From Sediminicoccus rosea (GTDB lineage Bacteria > Pseudomonadota > Alphaproteobacteria > Acetobacterales > Acetobacteraceae), in the NCBI RefSeq assembly GCF_033547095.1, contig NZ_CP137852.1, positions 2,659,501 to 2,723,500 of the forward strand: DNA of 64,000 nucleotides. Direction: 5' to 3'. This document shows, in pieces, positions 24,809-34,400 of the stretch. The notes beneath the pieces are model-generated. The model was given only the letters and a program-made list of their open reading frames with translations. It made no database searches and was not told the origin of the DNA. Both the position numbers and the translations under genes were made by a program. Positions within the stretch are counted from its first letter, which is position 1. The number at the start of each line of letters is the position of its first letter.

Positions 24809-25986
24809 GGCCGCACCCCGTGCCAGGCCGAGATATCCTCATCCCAGCGGCGCAGCATGGTCAGCGTCTCCTCCAGCAGCAAAGGCGGCGCCACATGCTG
24901 GCTCGCGATCAGCGAGGGCGCCCAGCTCCGCACCAGGCGGCGCAACTCGCCGCGCATCTCGGGCGGTGCATTCTCGAGCGCGATGCCCTGGCGCACCGGC
25001 CCCGGCCAATACTGCCCGCGCCCAAAGAAGGTGCGCTGCACCGGCTCGCTCAGCAGATAGGCGATGGCCTGCGCGATGGTGTCCAGCTCGGCCGGCGCGT
25101 GGCCGCGCAGCACGGCGACGAAGAGCCCCGTCGGGATCCAGTGCATGCCGGCGAGCGGCGCGAGGCCGATGCCCTCGGGCAGCAGGCCGGTCACGCGGTT
25201 CAGGATGTCCACGCCGAGCGTGGTGGCGACGATGTCCGCGCCGCCCTCCGCCAGCTCCTGCATCGCGGCGAGGGTGGTGGTCGGATAATAGGCGACGTGG
25301 CGGTCGAGCTCGGCCAGGTATTCCCAGGTGGCGGGCCAGCCATCCTCAGGGTCGTGCGGGTCGCGATCCTGCAGCATCCAGGGCAGTCCGGCCACGAAGC
25401 AGCGACCGGACTCGCTGAATTCCGGGCGCGGATAGAGGAAACGGCCAGGATTCTCGCGCGCCCAGGCGAGCAGCCCCTCGGCCGTGCGCGGCATGCGCGG
25501 CACCCGATCGGGCGCATAGGTCAGCAGCGGGCCGCCGGGCGATGCCACGATCACCTGGGCATGTTCGCGCAGCACGCCGCGCAGCACGCGGCCGAGCGGC
25601 GTCAGCAGCTCGTCCATCGGCGGCAGCAGGGGCTGGATGCGCGCGCCCATGGGTTCCCAGAGGTCCAGTTCGGCGCCCATCGCCGCGCCGTCCAGGTTGG
25701 TCAGCACGACATGGTAGGGTGGGCGGCCCGCCGCCACCTGCGCGCGGATGTCACCGAAGAGGTATTCCATATGCGTACGCTCGGCGCTGACGCCGGCGAG
25801 TAGCCCGGGATTGGCCTCGGCGAAGCCGTTGAAGATGAAGGGGCCGTTCGCCGTCTCCGTGAGGTCGAGCTGGCGCAGCATGAAGGGGCGCGCCTGGGCG
25901 CGCGCCGGCGCGGCGCCGGGACCCCCCGCGGCGAGGCCGAGGGTCGTACCGGCCAGCACCGCGCGGCGGGTGGGGTGGGGTGCCAT
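24805..25986 (-). CDS. Extracellular solute-binding protein (family 1-like)
   Basis: A 393-residue exported binding protein; the leader 'TRRAVLAGTTLGLAAGGPGA' may be Tat-type. 'FNGFAEANPGLLAG' and a series of aromatic and acidic patches match the ABC-type polyamine/iron/sugar binding family, as does the late 'IAQAIAYLLSEPVQRTFFG'. No permease or ATPase gene is linked. It sits between a GH8 glycanase (2 bp upstream) and the DUF4189 gene (4-bp overlap), so its ligand could be a product of glycan breakdown; that is inference. Confidence 0.75.
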   Translation of the reverse strand: MAPHPTRRAVLAGTTLGLAAGGPGAAPARAQARPFMLRQLDLTETANGPFIFNGFAEANPGLLAGVSAERTHMEYLFGDIRAQVAAGRPPYHVVLTNLDGAAMGAELDLWEPMGARIQPLLPPMDELLTPLGRVLRGVLREHAQVIVASPGGPLLTYAPDRVPRMPRTAEGLLAWARENPGRFLYPRPEFSESGRCFVAGLPWMLQDRDPHDPEDGWPATWEYLAELDRHVAYYPTTTLAAMQELAEGGADIVATTLGVDILNRVTGLLPEGIGLAPLAGMHWIPTGLFVAVLRGHAPAELDTIAQAIAYLLSEPVQRTFFGRGQYWPGPVRQGIALENAPPEMRGELRRLVRSWAPSLIASQHVAPPLLLEETLTMLRRWDEDISAWHGVRP

Positions 25987-25988
25987 GC

Positions 25989-27209
25989 TCAGCGCCCCCC
26001 CGGATCGCGCCCGCCACGGCGCGCCAGTGGGCTTTCGCGCTGCGAGGGGCTGACAGGGGCGACCGGCGTCGTGTCGTCGCGCAGGCCGAGATAGCGCATC
26101 ACCGCCGCCATGCGCCCGCCACCCGCCGGCGCCGGCGCCGCGGCCGGCGGCACCTCGGCCGGGGCCTCGGGCGGCTCAACGCTCGCCATGCCCGTCATCA
26201 GCACCAGCGAGGCGCCGTAGTAGTCGGGGGATTCACTGATGGCGATGCGGCGCATGGGCGCGGTCACGCCGGTCCGCATCGCCGCGAACTGCGCGACGGC
26301 GAGAATGCCCGCATGCCCCGGATAGGGTGAGATCTGGTCCCGGTAGAGGTCGGTCCAGGCGGGCGGGCGATAGGGGTGGCTCTGGTCGAAGAAGAAGCGC
26401 GCGGCCGCCTCCACCGAGGGCTCGGGCAGGCCGGCCCAGGCGAGATGAACCGGAATGCGGACCGCGTCCCAGGAGAAACGCGGCGGCCAGTCCGGCGCGG
26501 GGCGGATCGTCGCATCGCGGGAGATCTCGCACCAGTCGGGCGGCAGGCGCCAGCGCCCCAGCGCGCTCGCACGCAGGATGTCGAGCGAGGCCGCTTCCAG
26601 CGCCGCCCAGCTCGCATCGGGCACATGGCGCGAGAGGGCGCGGAAGGCGCCGATCGCGAAGTAGGAGGGGTTCACGACGATCGTGTTGCCGCGCTGGAAT
26701 CCGCGCACACCCGGGAGCAGGATGCGGCGGCCCACGAAATCCGTGGTGCAGGCGCGCAGCACGTCACGCGCGATGCGCGTGGCGGCCTCGGCATAGCTGG
26801 CCTCGCCCCATTTGTGCGCCGCGCGCAGCAGCGCCCAGGCGATCAGGAGGTCGCCATCCGTCGCGTTGTTCTGGTCGGGCACGGTGGGCGTGCCGCGGGG
26901 GACGTATTTCCAGGCGAAGAGCGAGTCGGTCGCGCGGCGCAGGGTCCGGCCGATCCAGCCCCACATCTGGTCGAAGGCCGCGCGGTCGTCGAAGAAGACG
27001 GCGAAGAGCATGCCGTAGGACTGCCCCTCGCTGTGCGAGATGCCCGCATTGCCGGTGTCCACCACGCGGCCATCGGGGGCCAGGTAGCGGCGCTTGAAGG
27101 CGGTCCAGTCCTCCGGCAGCGGCGCGGTTCCGCGGCTGCCCGCGGCCTGGACCCTGACGATGAAGGGCGCGGGAAGCCTGGGTGATGGGGAGAGGGTCAA
27201 GGGTAACAT
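25989..27209 (-). CDS. Glycosyl hydrolase family 8 protein (BcsZ-like endoglucanase)
   Basis: About 406 residues from the ATG at 27209; an in-frame ATG at 27263 is possible and no clear signal peptide is seen from either. The GH8 core is plain: 'GNAGISHSEGQSYGMLFAVF' with the general-acid Glu61, 'DQNNATDGDLLIAWALLRAA' with the Asp118/Asp120 region, and 'FSWDAVRIPVHLAWAGL'. GH8 enzymes cut beta-1,4-glucans, and BcsZ works with cellulose synthase, but no bcs genes are here. The tail (about 340-406) is Pro/Ala/Arg-rich and disordered. First gene of a four-gene operon ending in a histidine kinase. Confidence 0.82.
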   Translation of the reverse strand: MLPLTLSPSPRLPAPFIVRVQAAGSRGTAPLPEDWTAFKRRYLAPDGRVVDTGNAGISHSEGQSYGMLFAVFFDDRAAFDQMWGWIGRTLRRATDSLFAWKYVPRGTPTVPDQNNATDGDLLIAWALLRAAHKWGEASYAEAATRIARDVLRACTTDFVGRRILLPGVRGFQRGNTIVVNPSYFAIGAFRALSRHVPDASWAALEAASLDILRASALGRWRLPPDWCEISRDATIRPAPDWPPRFSWDAVRIPVHLAWAGLPEPSVEAAARFFFDQSHPYRPPAWTDLYRDQISPYPGHAGILAVAQFAAMRTGVTAPMRRIAISESPDYYGASLVLMTGMASVEPPEAPAEVPPAAAPAPAGGGRMAAVMRYLGLRDDTTPVAPVSPSQRESPLARRGGRDPGGR

Positions 27210-27319
27210 CCTGGAGGTCGGCTTCGCGGGCCCGAGGCTTGGCGGTGGAGAATGCCCGGCCATTCTGTGCCGTGCCGGCCGGGCGCGCCTTGCGCGGCCG
27301 CAAGGCCACCCGGCGTTCC

Positions 27320-28303
27320 TCAGGGCGTGGCGCGCTCCCGATGACGAATGGCGGCGCGCCAGGCCTTTTCCTCGCCCTTCAGGTAGTCGCGGAAGCCCTC
27401 CCGCGGGATCTGGGCGGGCTCGATCGCCAGTGGCGCCAGGATCTGCCGCGTGGCCTCGGCCCGCATCACCGCCAGCGCCGTGCGGCAGAGGCGGTCCAGG
27501 ATGAAATCGGGGGTGCGGGCCGGCGCGAACAGGGCGAAATCCGTGGTGACGGCGTAGCCCGGCAGGCCGCTCTCGGCGATGGTCGGCACCTCGCGCAGGG
27601 GCGCTGCCCGCACGGCGGAGGAGACGGCAAGCGGCCGCAGGCCGCCGCCCGCGATGCGCGGGATGGCGGTGACGAGATCAATGAAGGCGAACTGCACCTG
27701 GTCCTGCAGCACGGCATGCATGGCGGGGGCGCCGCCGCTGAAGGTCATGTGCTGGAAGCGGATGCCGAACCCCTTGGCGAAGAGCTCGACCGCGAGGTGG
27801 TTGGTGACGCCGATGCCGGCCGAGCCGTAGCGCAGCCGCTCGGGCGCGAGGCGTGCGGCCTCCACCAGGTCCTGCAGGGTACGGAAGCCCGAATCCGCAT
27901 GGACGCAAAGCACCATGGGCGTGCTGGCGACAAGGCAGACCGGCGCGAAGTCCCGCTCGATGACGAGCGGCGTGTCCAGGTAGTGCGTGGCCATGGCGAA
28001 GGTGCTGTTCGGGCTCAGCACCAGGCGGTGCCCGTCGGGGGCCGCGCGCGCCACGTCTGCCATGGCGGTGAGGCCGCTCTCGCCCGTGATCACCTCGATG
28101 TTGAAGGGCTGGCCGAGATTGGCAGCGAGCCGGCGGCCCAGGAGTTGCGCGACGAAATGCGTGGCGCCACCCACCGCGAAGGGCACGACGATGGTGACCG
28201 GGCGGGTCGGATAGGCGTCCACCGCGCGGGCCGGCCGCGCGGCGCCGAGCAGGGCCGCGGTGGCGAGCAGGCCGCGCCGGGTGGCGGGAAGGGGCTGTGC
28301 CAT
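27320..28303 (-). CDS. Bug/TctC family receptor, distal gene of the Bug-Cache-Bug operon
   Basis: A 327-residue exported receptor ('RRGLLATAALLGAARPARA'). Motifs 'YPTRPVTIVVPFAVGGATHF', 'NIEVITGESGLTAMADVARA' and 'MTFSGGAPAMHAVLQDQVQF' identify the family. The ligand-lip 'GGATHF' has His where Asp is usual, a change shared in kind with 'GGPPHF' of the other Bug in this operon. It lies 4 bp after the Cache-domain gene. No transport partner is present, and the operon is divergent from a c-di-GMP regulator and hybrid kinase. Confidence 0.92.
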   Translation of the reverse strand: MAQPLPATRRGLLATAALLGAARPARAVDAYPTRPVTIVVPFAVGGATHFVAQLLGRRLAANLGQPFNIEVITGESGLTAMADVARAAPDGHRLVLSPNSTFAMATHYLDTPLVIERDFAPVCLVASTPMVLCVHADSGFRTLQDLVEAARLAPERLRYGSAGIGVTNHLAVELFAKGFGIRFQHMTFSGGAPAMHAVLQDQVQFAFIDLVTAIPRIAGGGLRPLAVSSAVRAAPLREVPTIAESGLPGYAVTTDFALFAPARTPDFILDRLCRTALAVMRAEATRQILAPLAIEPAQIPREGFRDYLKGEEKAWRAAIRHRERATP

Positions 28304-28307
28304 CGCT

Positions 28308-29045
28308 TCAGGCTCCGGTCAGGACGGCCAGTTGCCATCCGAAGGAAGGGGCGTCGGCGCGCTGGCGCACCGGGAAGCGCTGTGCCTGCCGGAGGCGTTC
28401 GGCCGGCACGCCCTCGGGCACCAGCAGCACCTCGCCCTGCGCGGAGATCAGCGCGATGGGCGCCCCCGCATGACCCTCCTCGCGTCGGATCACGCCCACC
28501 ACCCACTCCCAGAGGATGTGGGAGCCGATCATCGCGACGATCCGCCCCTCCCGGTCCCGGATGGGGGAGGTGAAGTCGATCAGCCGCAGCATGCCCTGCG
28601 AGGGGTCGCGGTTCAGGGCGCGCTGGAGCAGCACCGCGTCATGCACGTCCACCGCCGCCTCGCGCCGCGTGCCCTCGATGAACCAGGGGCGCTGGCTGAC
28701 ATCATCGCCTTCCAGCAGCTTGCGCGTCGCGGCCAGGACGCGGCCATCGGCGACCGTCGCGACGCCGATCCAGATGATGTGCGGCGCATTGTCATGCGCG
28801 GTGTCGAGGATGAAGCGCAGCTCCTCGGCATCCTGCGGCGGCCAGAACTCCTGGACCGAGCGCGCCACCCATTGCAGGTGGTCCCATTGGCGGTCGAGCA
28901 GGATGGCGAGGCGCGATGCGATCCCCGCCGGGTCGCGCAGCGCGGGGGCGAGGGGGGCGAGGCCCGCGGTCTGCGCCCCGGCGCCGGTGGCGAGCGCGGC
29001 GAGCCAGCCGGCCAGCAAGGCCGCGCGGCGCGTGGAGGCCATCAT
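28308..29045 (-). CDS. Solitary periplasmic Cache (PDC) sensor-domain protein
   Basis: A 245-residue protein with a signal peptide ('RRAALLAGWLAALATGAGAQ') and then only a dCache-like fold: long first helix ('SRLAILLDRQWDHLQWVARS'), 'APHIIWIGVATVADGRVLAA', the typical 'GDDVSQRPWFIEG', 'DFTSPIRDREGRIVAMIGSH' and a membrane-distal second lobe. Normal Cache domains are the extracytoplasmic halves of kinases, chemoreceptors or cyclases; here there is no C-terminal membrane helix or signalling module. The start at 29045 overlaps the upstream Bug stop (ATGA). It is likely a soluble ligand-binding adaptor. Confidence 0.78.
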   Translation of the reverse strand: MMASTRRAALLAGWLAALATGAGAQTAGLAPLAPALRDPAGIASRLAILLDRQWDHLQWVARSVQEFWPPQDAEELRFILDTAHDNAPHIIWIGVATVADGRVLAATRKLLEGDDVSQRPWFIEGTRREAAVDVHDAVLLQRALNRDPSQGMLRLIDFTSPIRDREGRIVAMIGSHILWEWVVGVIRREEGHAGAPIALISAQGEVLLVPEGVPAERLRQAQRFPVRQRADAPSFGWQLAVLTGA

Positions 29046-30043
29046 CGCGGTCGCTCCATGGAGGTGATGTCGAACTGACGGATGAGCGAGAGCCATCGCT
29101 GGTTCTCCGCCTCGAAATAGGCGGGGAAGGCGGCGCGCGTCCCGCGTACCGGCTCGACGCCGATGGGTGCCAGCAGCGCCTTCACATCCTGGCCCGACAG
29201 CGCCTCTATGCTCGCTTCAGAGAGCCGGGCCAGGGTGTCATCGGGTGTGCCGGCGCGGGCGAAGAGGGCGAAGTCGGTGGCGACCTCGAAGCCGGGCAGC
29301 CCGGCCTCGGCCAGGGTCGGCACGTCTGGGAGCTGGGCCGTGCGCTGGCCGGCGGTGACGCCGAGCGCCCTGAGCCGCCCGCCATGCACGAAGGGCACGG
29401 CCGCCCCCAGCGCCAGCAGCGCGAATTCGGCATCGCCCCTGTCCAGCGCCTCGAACCCCGGCAGCGCCCCGCCGACCAGCACGCTGGTCACATTGATCTC
29501 CAGCATGTCGGCCAGCATCAGGATCGGCAGGTTGTAGGCGTGCGGGGTGATGTAGCGCAGCGCGCCCGGGCTGCGGCGCGCGGCCTGTGTCAGATCCGCG
29601 AGGCTGTGCAGCGGCGAGGCGGCGGGCACGCAGAGCACGAGGGGCGTGCGGGCCAGCAGCCCGACCGGCGCCAGCGCCGCGGTGAAGTCGAAGCGGCAGG
29701 AGAGGATGTTCATCGTCATGGCGTAGATGCCGTTCGTCGCCAGCAGCAGGGTGCGCCCATCCGGCGCCGCTTCCCCGACGTAACAGGTGCCCGCCAGGCC
29801 GCTCTGCCCCGGGCGGTTCTCCACCACGACCGGCTCGCCCAGCAGGCGTGACAGCCTGACGCCGAGCAAGCGGCCGACGAAATGGGGCGGCCCGCCCGAG
29901 GCATAGGGCACCACGATGGTGATGGCCCGCCGTGCGGCTCCCCCCGCCGTGGCCGGCTGGGCGGCGGCCGGCCGGAAGGGGGCGGAGAACGGGCCGATCG
30001 CTCCTGCGAGCCCGAGGCCGGCAAACCGCCGTCTGCTGAGCAT
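29042..30043 (-). CDS. Bug/TctC family receptor, first gene of the Bug-Cache-Bug operon
   Basis: A 333-residue exported receptor; 'MLSRRRFAGLGLAGAIG' at 30043 gives a normal twin-arginine-like leader, so the longer open frame is ignored. Family marks: 'AITIVVPYASGGPPHFVGRL', 'VVVENRPGQSGLAGTCYVGE', 'APDGRTLLLATNGIYAMTMN'. The lip 'GGPPHF' departs from the usual GGxxD carboxylate clamp. The transcript starts in a 193-bp region shared with the REC-HD-GYP gene, so receptor and signalling genes are probably co-regulated. Confidence 0.92.
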   Translation of the reverse strand: MLSRRRFAGLGLAGAIGPFSAPFRPAAAQPATAGGAARRAITIVVPYASGGPPHFVGRLLGVRLSRLLGEPVVVENRPGQSGLAGTCYVGEAAPDGRTLLLATNGIYAMTMNILSCRFDFTAALAPVGLLARTPLVLCVPAASPLHSLADLTQAARRSPGALRYITPHAYNLPILMLADMLEINVTSVLVGGALPGFEALDRGDAEFALLALGAAVPFVHGGRLRALGVTAGQRTAQLPDVPTLAEAGLPGFEVATDFALFARAGTPDDTLARLSEASIEALSGQDVKALLAPIGVEPVRGTRAAFPAYFEAENQRWLSLIRQFDITSMERPR

Positions 30044-30236
30044 GCATGCCACTCCGCGAACTGAATTCGTAACGATTTCCAAGATTGCAACAAGAAGCAA
30101 ATGAATGCACGCACTGGTTCATACGAGTTTTGTCGAGCCACCTCCGGCGAGACTGTATTTTCGGGGCCAGACATGGGAGGAAGGTGGCCGCACGAGACGG
30201 CCACCGTGCCCGCGATGGAAGGAGCCCCCGGCGGCG
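30044..30236. promoter_or_regulatory. Divergent control region between Bug operon and HD-GYP/kinase genes
   Basis: This 193-bp gap is visibly richer in A+T than its surroundings (especially 30055-30170), as expected for back-to-back promoters. It has a gcatgcatgc palindrome at 30040-30049 over the Bug start, and a perfect 8-bp stem-loop, ggtggccg/cggccacc (30183-30190 and 30198-30205), in the 5' leader of the HD-GYP gene. The sequence aaggag at 30219 is the likely ribosome-binding site, rather far from the ATG at 30237. No confident -35/-10 pair was found. Confidence 0.5.
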
Positions 30237-31409
30237 ATGACCCCTGAGACCCGGCCAGCCCCCGATGCCGCCGGCGCGGCGACCATTCTCATCGTGGACG
30301 ACGTGCCGCAGAACCTGCTGCTGCTGGGCGAGTTGCTGCAGCCCCATTTCCATGTCCGCGCCGCCAATTCGGGCGAGCGCGCCCTCCGCGTGGCCCGCAG
30401 CGAGCCGCGGCCTGACCTTGTCCTCCTGGACGTGATGATGCCGGGGATGGACGGGCATGATGTGCTGCGTGAATTGCGCGCCGACCCCGCCACGCAGGAC
30501 ATCCCGGTGATCTTCGTGACCGCGCTGGATGATGCCGCGGACGAGGAGCTGGGCCTTTCCCTTGGCGCCGTGGACTATATCACCAAGCCCATCACGCCGT
30601 CCGTGGCCCTGGCCCGGGTCCGCACGCATCTCGAACTCGCCGGCGCCCGCCGGCGCCTTGCCGCGCAGAATGAATGGCTGGAGGCGGAGGTGCATCGCCG
30701 CATGGCGGAGACGCGCCTGATCCAGGAGCTGTGCATCCGCGCACTCGCCTGCCTGAGCGAGACGCGGGACAAGGAGACGGGGCGGCACATCATCCGCACC
30801 CAGGCCTATGTCGGCATCCTGGCGCAGCACCTGGCCGGGCATCCGCGCTTCGCCGCCGCACTCGCCGGGCGCAACCTCGAAATGGTGGTGCATGCGGCGC
30901 CGCTGCACGACATCGGCAAGGTCGGCATCCCGGATGCCATCCTGGGCAAGCCCGGCCGGCTGACGCCCGAGGAATACGCCATCATGAAAACGCATGCCGT
31001 GATCGGCGCGCGGGCCATCGAGGCGGCGATGGGCCAGGCGCTGGCCGAGGCGGACGAATTGACGGCCGAGCAGGCCGCGGGCGCGCTCGCCTTCCTTCGC
31101 ACCGCGCAGGAGATCGCGCTCGCGCATCACGAGAAATGGGACGGCTCGGGCTATCCGAATGGCCTGGCGGGCGAGGCGATCCCCGTCTCGGCCCGGCTGA
31201 TGGCATTGGCCGATGTCTTTGATGCGCTGACCACGCGGCGGGTCTACAAGCCATCCATGAGCCTGGAGGAGACGACGCGCATCATCACCGAGGGGCGCGG
31301 CGTGCATTTCGACCCCGATGTGGTGGACGCCTATCTCGCCTGCCGCGACGCCTTCTTCGCCATCGCGCAGCGCATGCCCGACGCCGCGGAGGCATCGGCG
31401 GTCGCATGA
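30237..31409 (+). CDS. REC-HD-GYP response regulator (c-di-GMP phosphodiesterase)
   Basis: A 390-residue response regulator. The receiver domain (about 15-135) has 'ILIVDDVPQNLLLLG' and phospho-acceptor Asp65 in 'VLLDVMMPGMDG', with Lys in 'DYITKPITP'. The HD-GYP domain follows with an intact metal site, His224-Asp225 in 'APLHDIGKVGIPD', 'HHEKWDGSGYPNGL' and the GYP motif at 305-307, so it should hydrolyse cyclic di-GMP. An upstream in-frame ATG at 30105 lacks homology. It is 40 bp upstream of, and surely cotranscribed with, the hybrid kinase. Confidence 0.93.
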   Translation: MTPETRPAPDAAGAATILIVDDVPQNLLLLGELLQPHFHVRAANSGERALRVARSEPRPDLVLLDVMMPGMDGHDVLRELRADPATQDIPVIFVTALDDAADEELGLSLGAVDYITKPITPSVALARVRTHLELAGARRRLAAQNEWLEAEVHRRMAETRLIQELCIRALACLSETRDKETGRHIIRTQAYVGILAQHLAGHPRFAAALAGRNLEMVVHAAPLHDIGKVGIPDAILGKPGRLTPEEYAIMKTHAVIGARAIEAAMGQALAEADELTAEQAAGALAFLRTAQEIALAHHEKWDGSGYPNGLAGEAIPVSARLMALADVFDALTTRRVYKPSMSLEETTRIITEGRGVHFDPDVVDAYLACRDAFFAIAQRMPDAAEASAVA

Positions 31410-31449
31410 GGCGGGCGGCGGGCGGTGCGGCGGGGCGGGGCCCCGCGCC

Positions 31450-34400
31450 GTGAACGGGCGCTGGCCGCGCCTGCCGCGCTACGTGCTGATCTTCATCCTG
31501 CCGATGGTGGCGGCGATCCTCGCCCTCGGCCTGATCAACGGCTACTACAACCGCAACCTGCAACGCTCCCAGGCGGCCTATATCGCCTCCCAGGCGGAGG
31601 GGCTCGACGCGCTGGCCTTCGTCGCCAGCTTCAACAGCGACCTGTCCGACCTGCACCGCCGCATGAGCGTGATGCTGGAACTGGCGAGTGCTGGCCGGAT
31701 CGATGGCTGGGAGGCCGACCAGGCGCATGAGGCGCTGGCCGAGGAGCTGACGGCGCTGGTCACGCGGGCGCGGCGCCTGGAGGACATCGCCGCCAGCCTC
31801 GGCGCCGGGCTGCCCCTGCTGCCGCGCCTCGAGGCCTATCGTGCCGCGCTGCGCATCGCGGCGGATCATTCCACCGTACGCCTGCCGGGCGCCCACCGCT
31901 TCATCGGGCTCGCCGATGCGCGCTTCGCCGAGTTCGCAGGGGCCACCAACACACTGCTCAGCACCGCCACGGCCGAGGTGCTGCGCCGCGCGCAGGGGGA
32001 GGCACAGGCGCTGGAGGCGCTGTCGCGCCGGCTTACCCGCATCCGCGCCGTGGTGGTCGTGGGCTTCCTCGCCTTCTGGCTCGGTTTCGCCTGGCTGCTC
32101 ACCCGCTCGCTCCGGCGCCTGACCGAGGCGTTGCGCCAGCTGGCCGCGAGCGAGACGGCGCCCACCCGCATGCCGGAGGTGGAGGCGCTGGCCGCGAGCC
32201 GCTCCGGCCTGCTGCGGGACATCGCCCAGGCCGCGATGGCCTTCCGCGACGCGCTCGCCTCGCGCGAGACAGCGACGGCCGAGCTCAACGAGCGCATGAA
32301 GGAGCTCTCCTGCCTCTATGACACGACGCGCCTGACCGACCGTGCCGATCTCAGCATCGGCGCCATGCTGGAGGCGGTGGCGGCGCGCCTGCCCGCCGCC
32401 ATGCGCTACCCGGCGCTGGCCGTGGGCTGCATCGAGCATGCCGGCGCCGTGCATGGCGGCCGCGTCGAGGGCAGGACGCTCAGCGTCCCCTTCCGTGGGG
32501 TGGACGGCGCGCCCGGACTGGTCCGCGTCACCTATCAGGACGCGCTGCCGCCGGAGGCGAGCGAGCCCTTCCTGCCGGAGGAGCGCATCCTGCTCGAAGC
32601 CATCGCCGAGCGGCTGGGTGCCGCGATCGAGCGCCGGCGATCGGCCCAGGCGGAGGCGGACAGCCGCAACCTCTTCTCGGCCGTGGTGAACGAGGCGCCG
32701 CTCGCCATCGAGATCGTGGATGCGGAGACGCTGCGCTATGTGGAGGTGAACGACGCCTCCTGCCGGCTGCTCGGCTATACGCGGGAGGAATACCGGCGGA
32801 TGACGCCGGCCGACACCCAGGCGGAGGAACCCGCGGGCGGCTTCGAGGCGATGGCGCGCCGTATCCGCGAGGCGGGCGGGGCGCGCTTCGAGGCGCGGCA
32901 TCGCCACAAGGGCGGCGCCGTGCTGGACGTGCAGGTCAACATCCAGATGATCCGCCAGCGGGATCGCGAATACTTCCTCGCGATGTGGGAAGACATCACC
33001 GAGCAGAAGCGCCGCGAGGAACGGCTGCGAACCCTGGTGCGCGCGGTGGAGCAGAGCCCGGCCAGCATCGTCATCACCGACGTCCACGGCTGCATTGAAT
33101 ATGTGAACGAGGCCTTCGAGCGCACCACCGGCTATGCGCGTGATGAACTCCTGGGCGAGAACCCCCGCATCCTGCAATCGGGCGACACGCCCTCCGCCGT
33201 CTTTGACGAGATGTGGGAAAAGCTGCCGCGCGGCGAGACCTGGCGGGGCGAGCTGGTGAACCGCCGCCGCGACGGAAGCCGCTACATCGAGGCCGCGGTC
33301 ATCGCCCCGGTCCGGCGGCCGGATGGCGCCATCAGCCATTATGTCGGCGTGAAGGAGGACATCACCGCCACCCGACAGATGGCGATGGAGCTCGAGCGCC
33401 ACCGCAACCGCCTGGAGGAGCTGGTAGCCGAGCGCACGGCCGAGCTGCTGACCGCCCGCCAGGCGACCGAGGCGCTGGGCCAGGATTTCTTCCGCGTGCT
33501 CGACCGTTCGCCCGACCTGATCGCGCTGAAGGGCCGCGACCTCCGGCTGAAGGCCTGCAGCCGCGCCTTCGTCGAGTTGGCCGGCAAGGCCAGCCCCGAG
33601 GAGATGCTGGGCCGCACCGCGGAGGAGAGTTTCCCGGCCGGGGTGATCGCGGTCGTCCGGGCCGATGAGGAGGCGCAGCTTGCCGCCGGCGACGCCGTGC
33701 GCAGCATGGAGCGCATGCTGCCCCATCCGGACGGGCAGCGCCGCCTCTACAGCATCACCCGCACCATGCTGCGCGACGCGGCCGGCGCCTTCGACGGCTT
33801 CCTGGTGATCGGCCGCGACATCTCGGCGCGCGCCGCGGCGATGGAGGCCCTGGCCCGCAAGGAGGAGGAAGAGCGCCTGCTGCTCGAGAGCAGCTCCAAC
33901 GGCATCGTGGGCGTGGGGCCCGACGGGCATGTCACCTTCGCCAACCAGGCCGCGGCGCGGCTGCTCGGCCAGGCGGACCCGGCGGCCCTGACCGGGCTGG
34001 ACGCGCACCGGCTGCTGCAGCCGCGGCGCGCCGATGGCACGCCCTATCCGGCCGAGGAGGGCGCCATCCATCGTGCGCTCACGCAGGGCGAGCCGGTGGC
34101 GAGCGAGGAGGAGGTGTTCTGGCGCGCGGATGACACGCCCGTCGCCGTCTCCTGCTCCGTCGCGCCGATGCTGCATGGCGCGTCCCTGCTGGGCGCCGTC
34201 ATCTCCTTCGAGGATATCGGCGGGCGCAAGCTGGCCGAGGCGGAGCTGCGCCGCGCCAAGGCCGAAGCGGAGGCGGCGAGCCGCGCCAAGAGCGAATTCC
34301 TCTCCAACATGAGCCATGAAATCCGCACGCCGATGAACGCCATCATCGGCTTCGCGCACCTGCTGCGCCGCGGCCTGCATGATGCGCGCCAGCAGGAACA

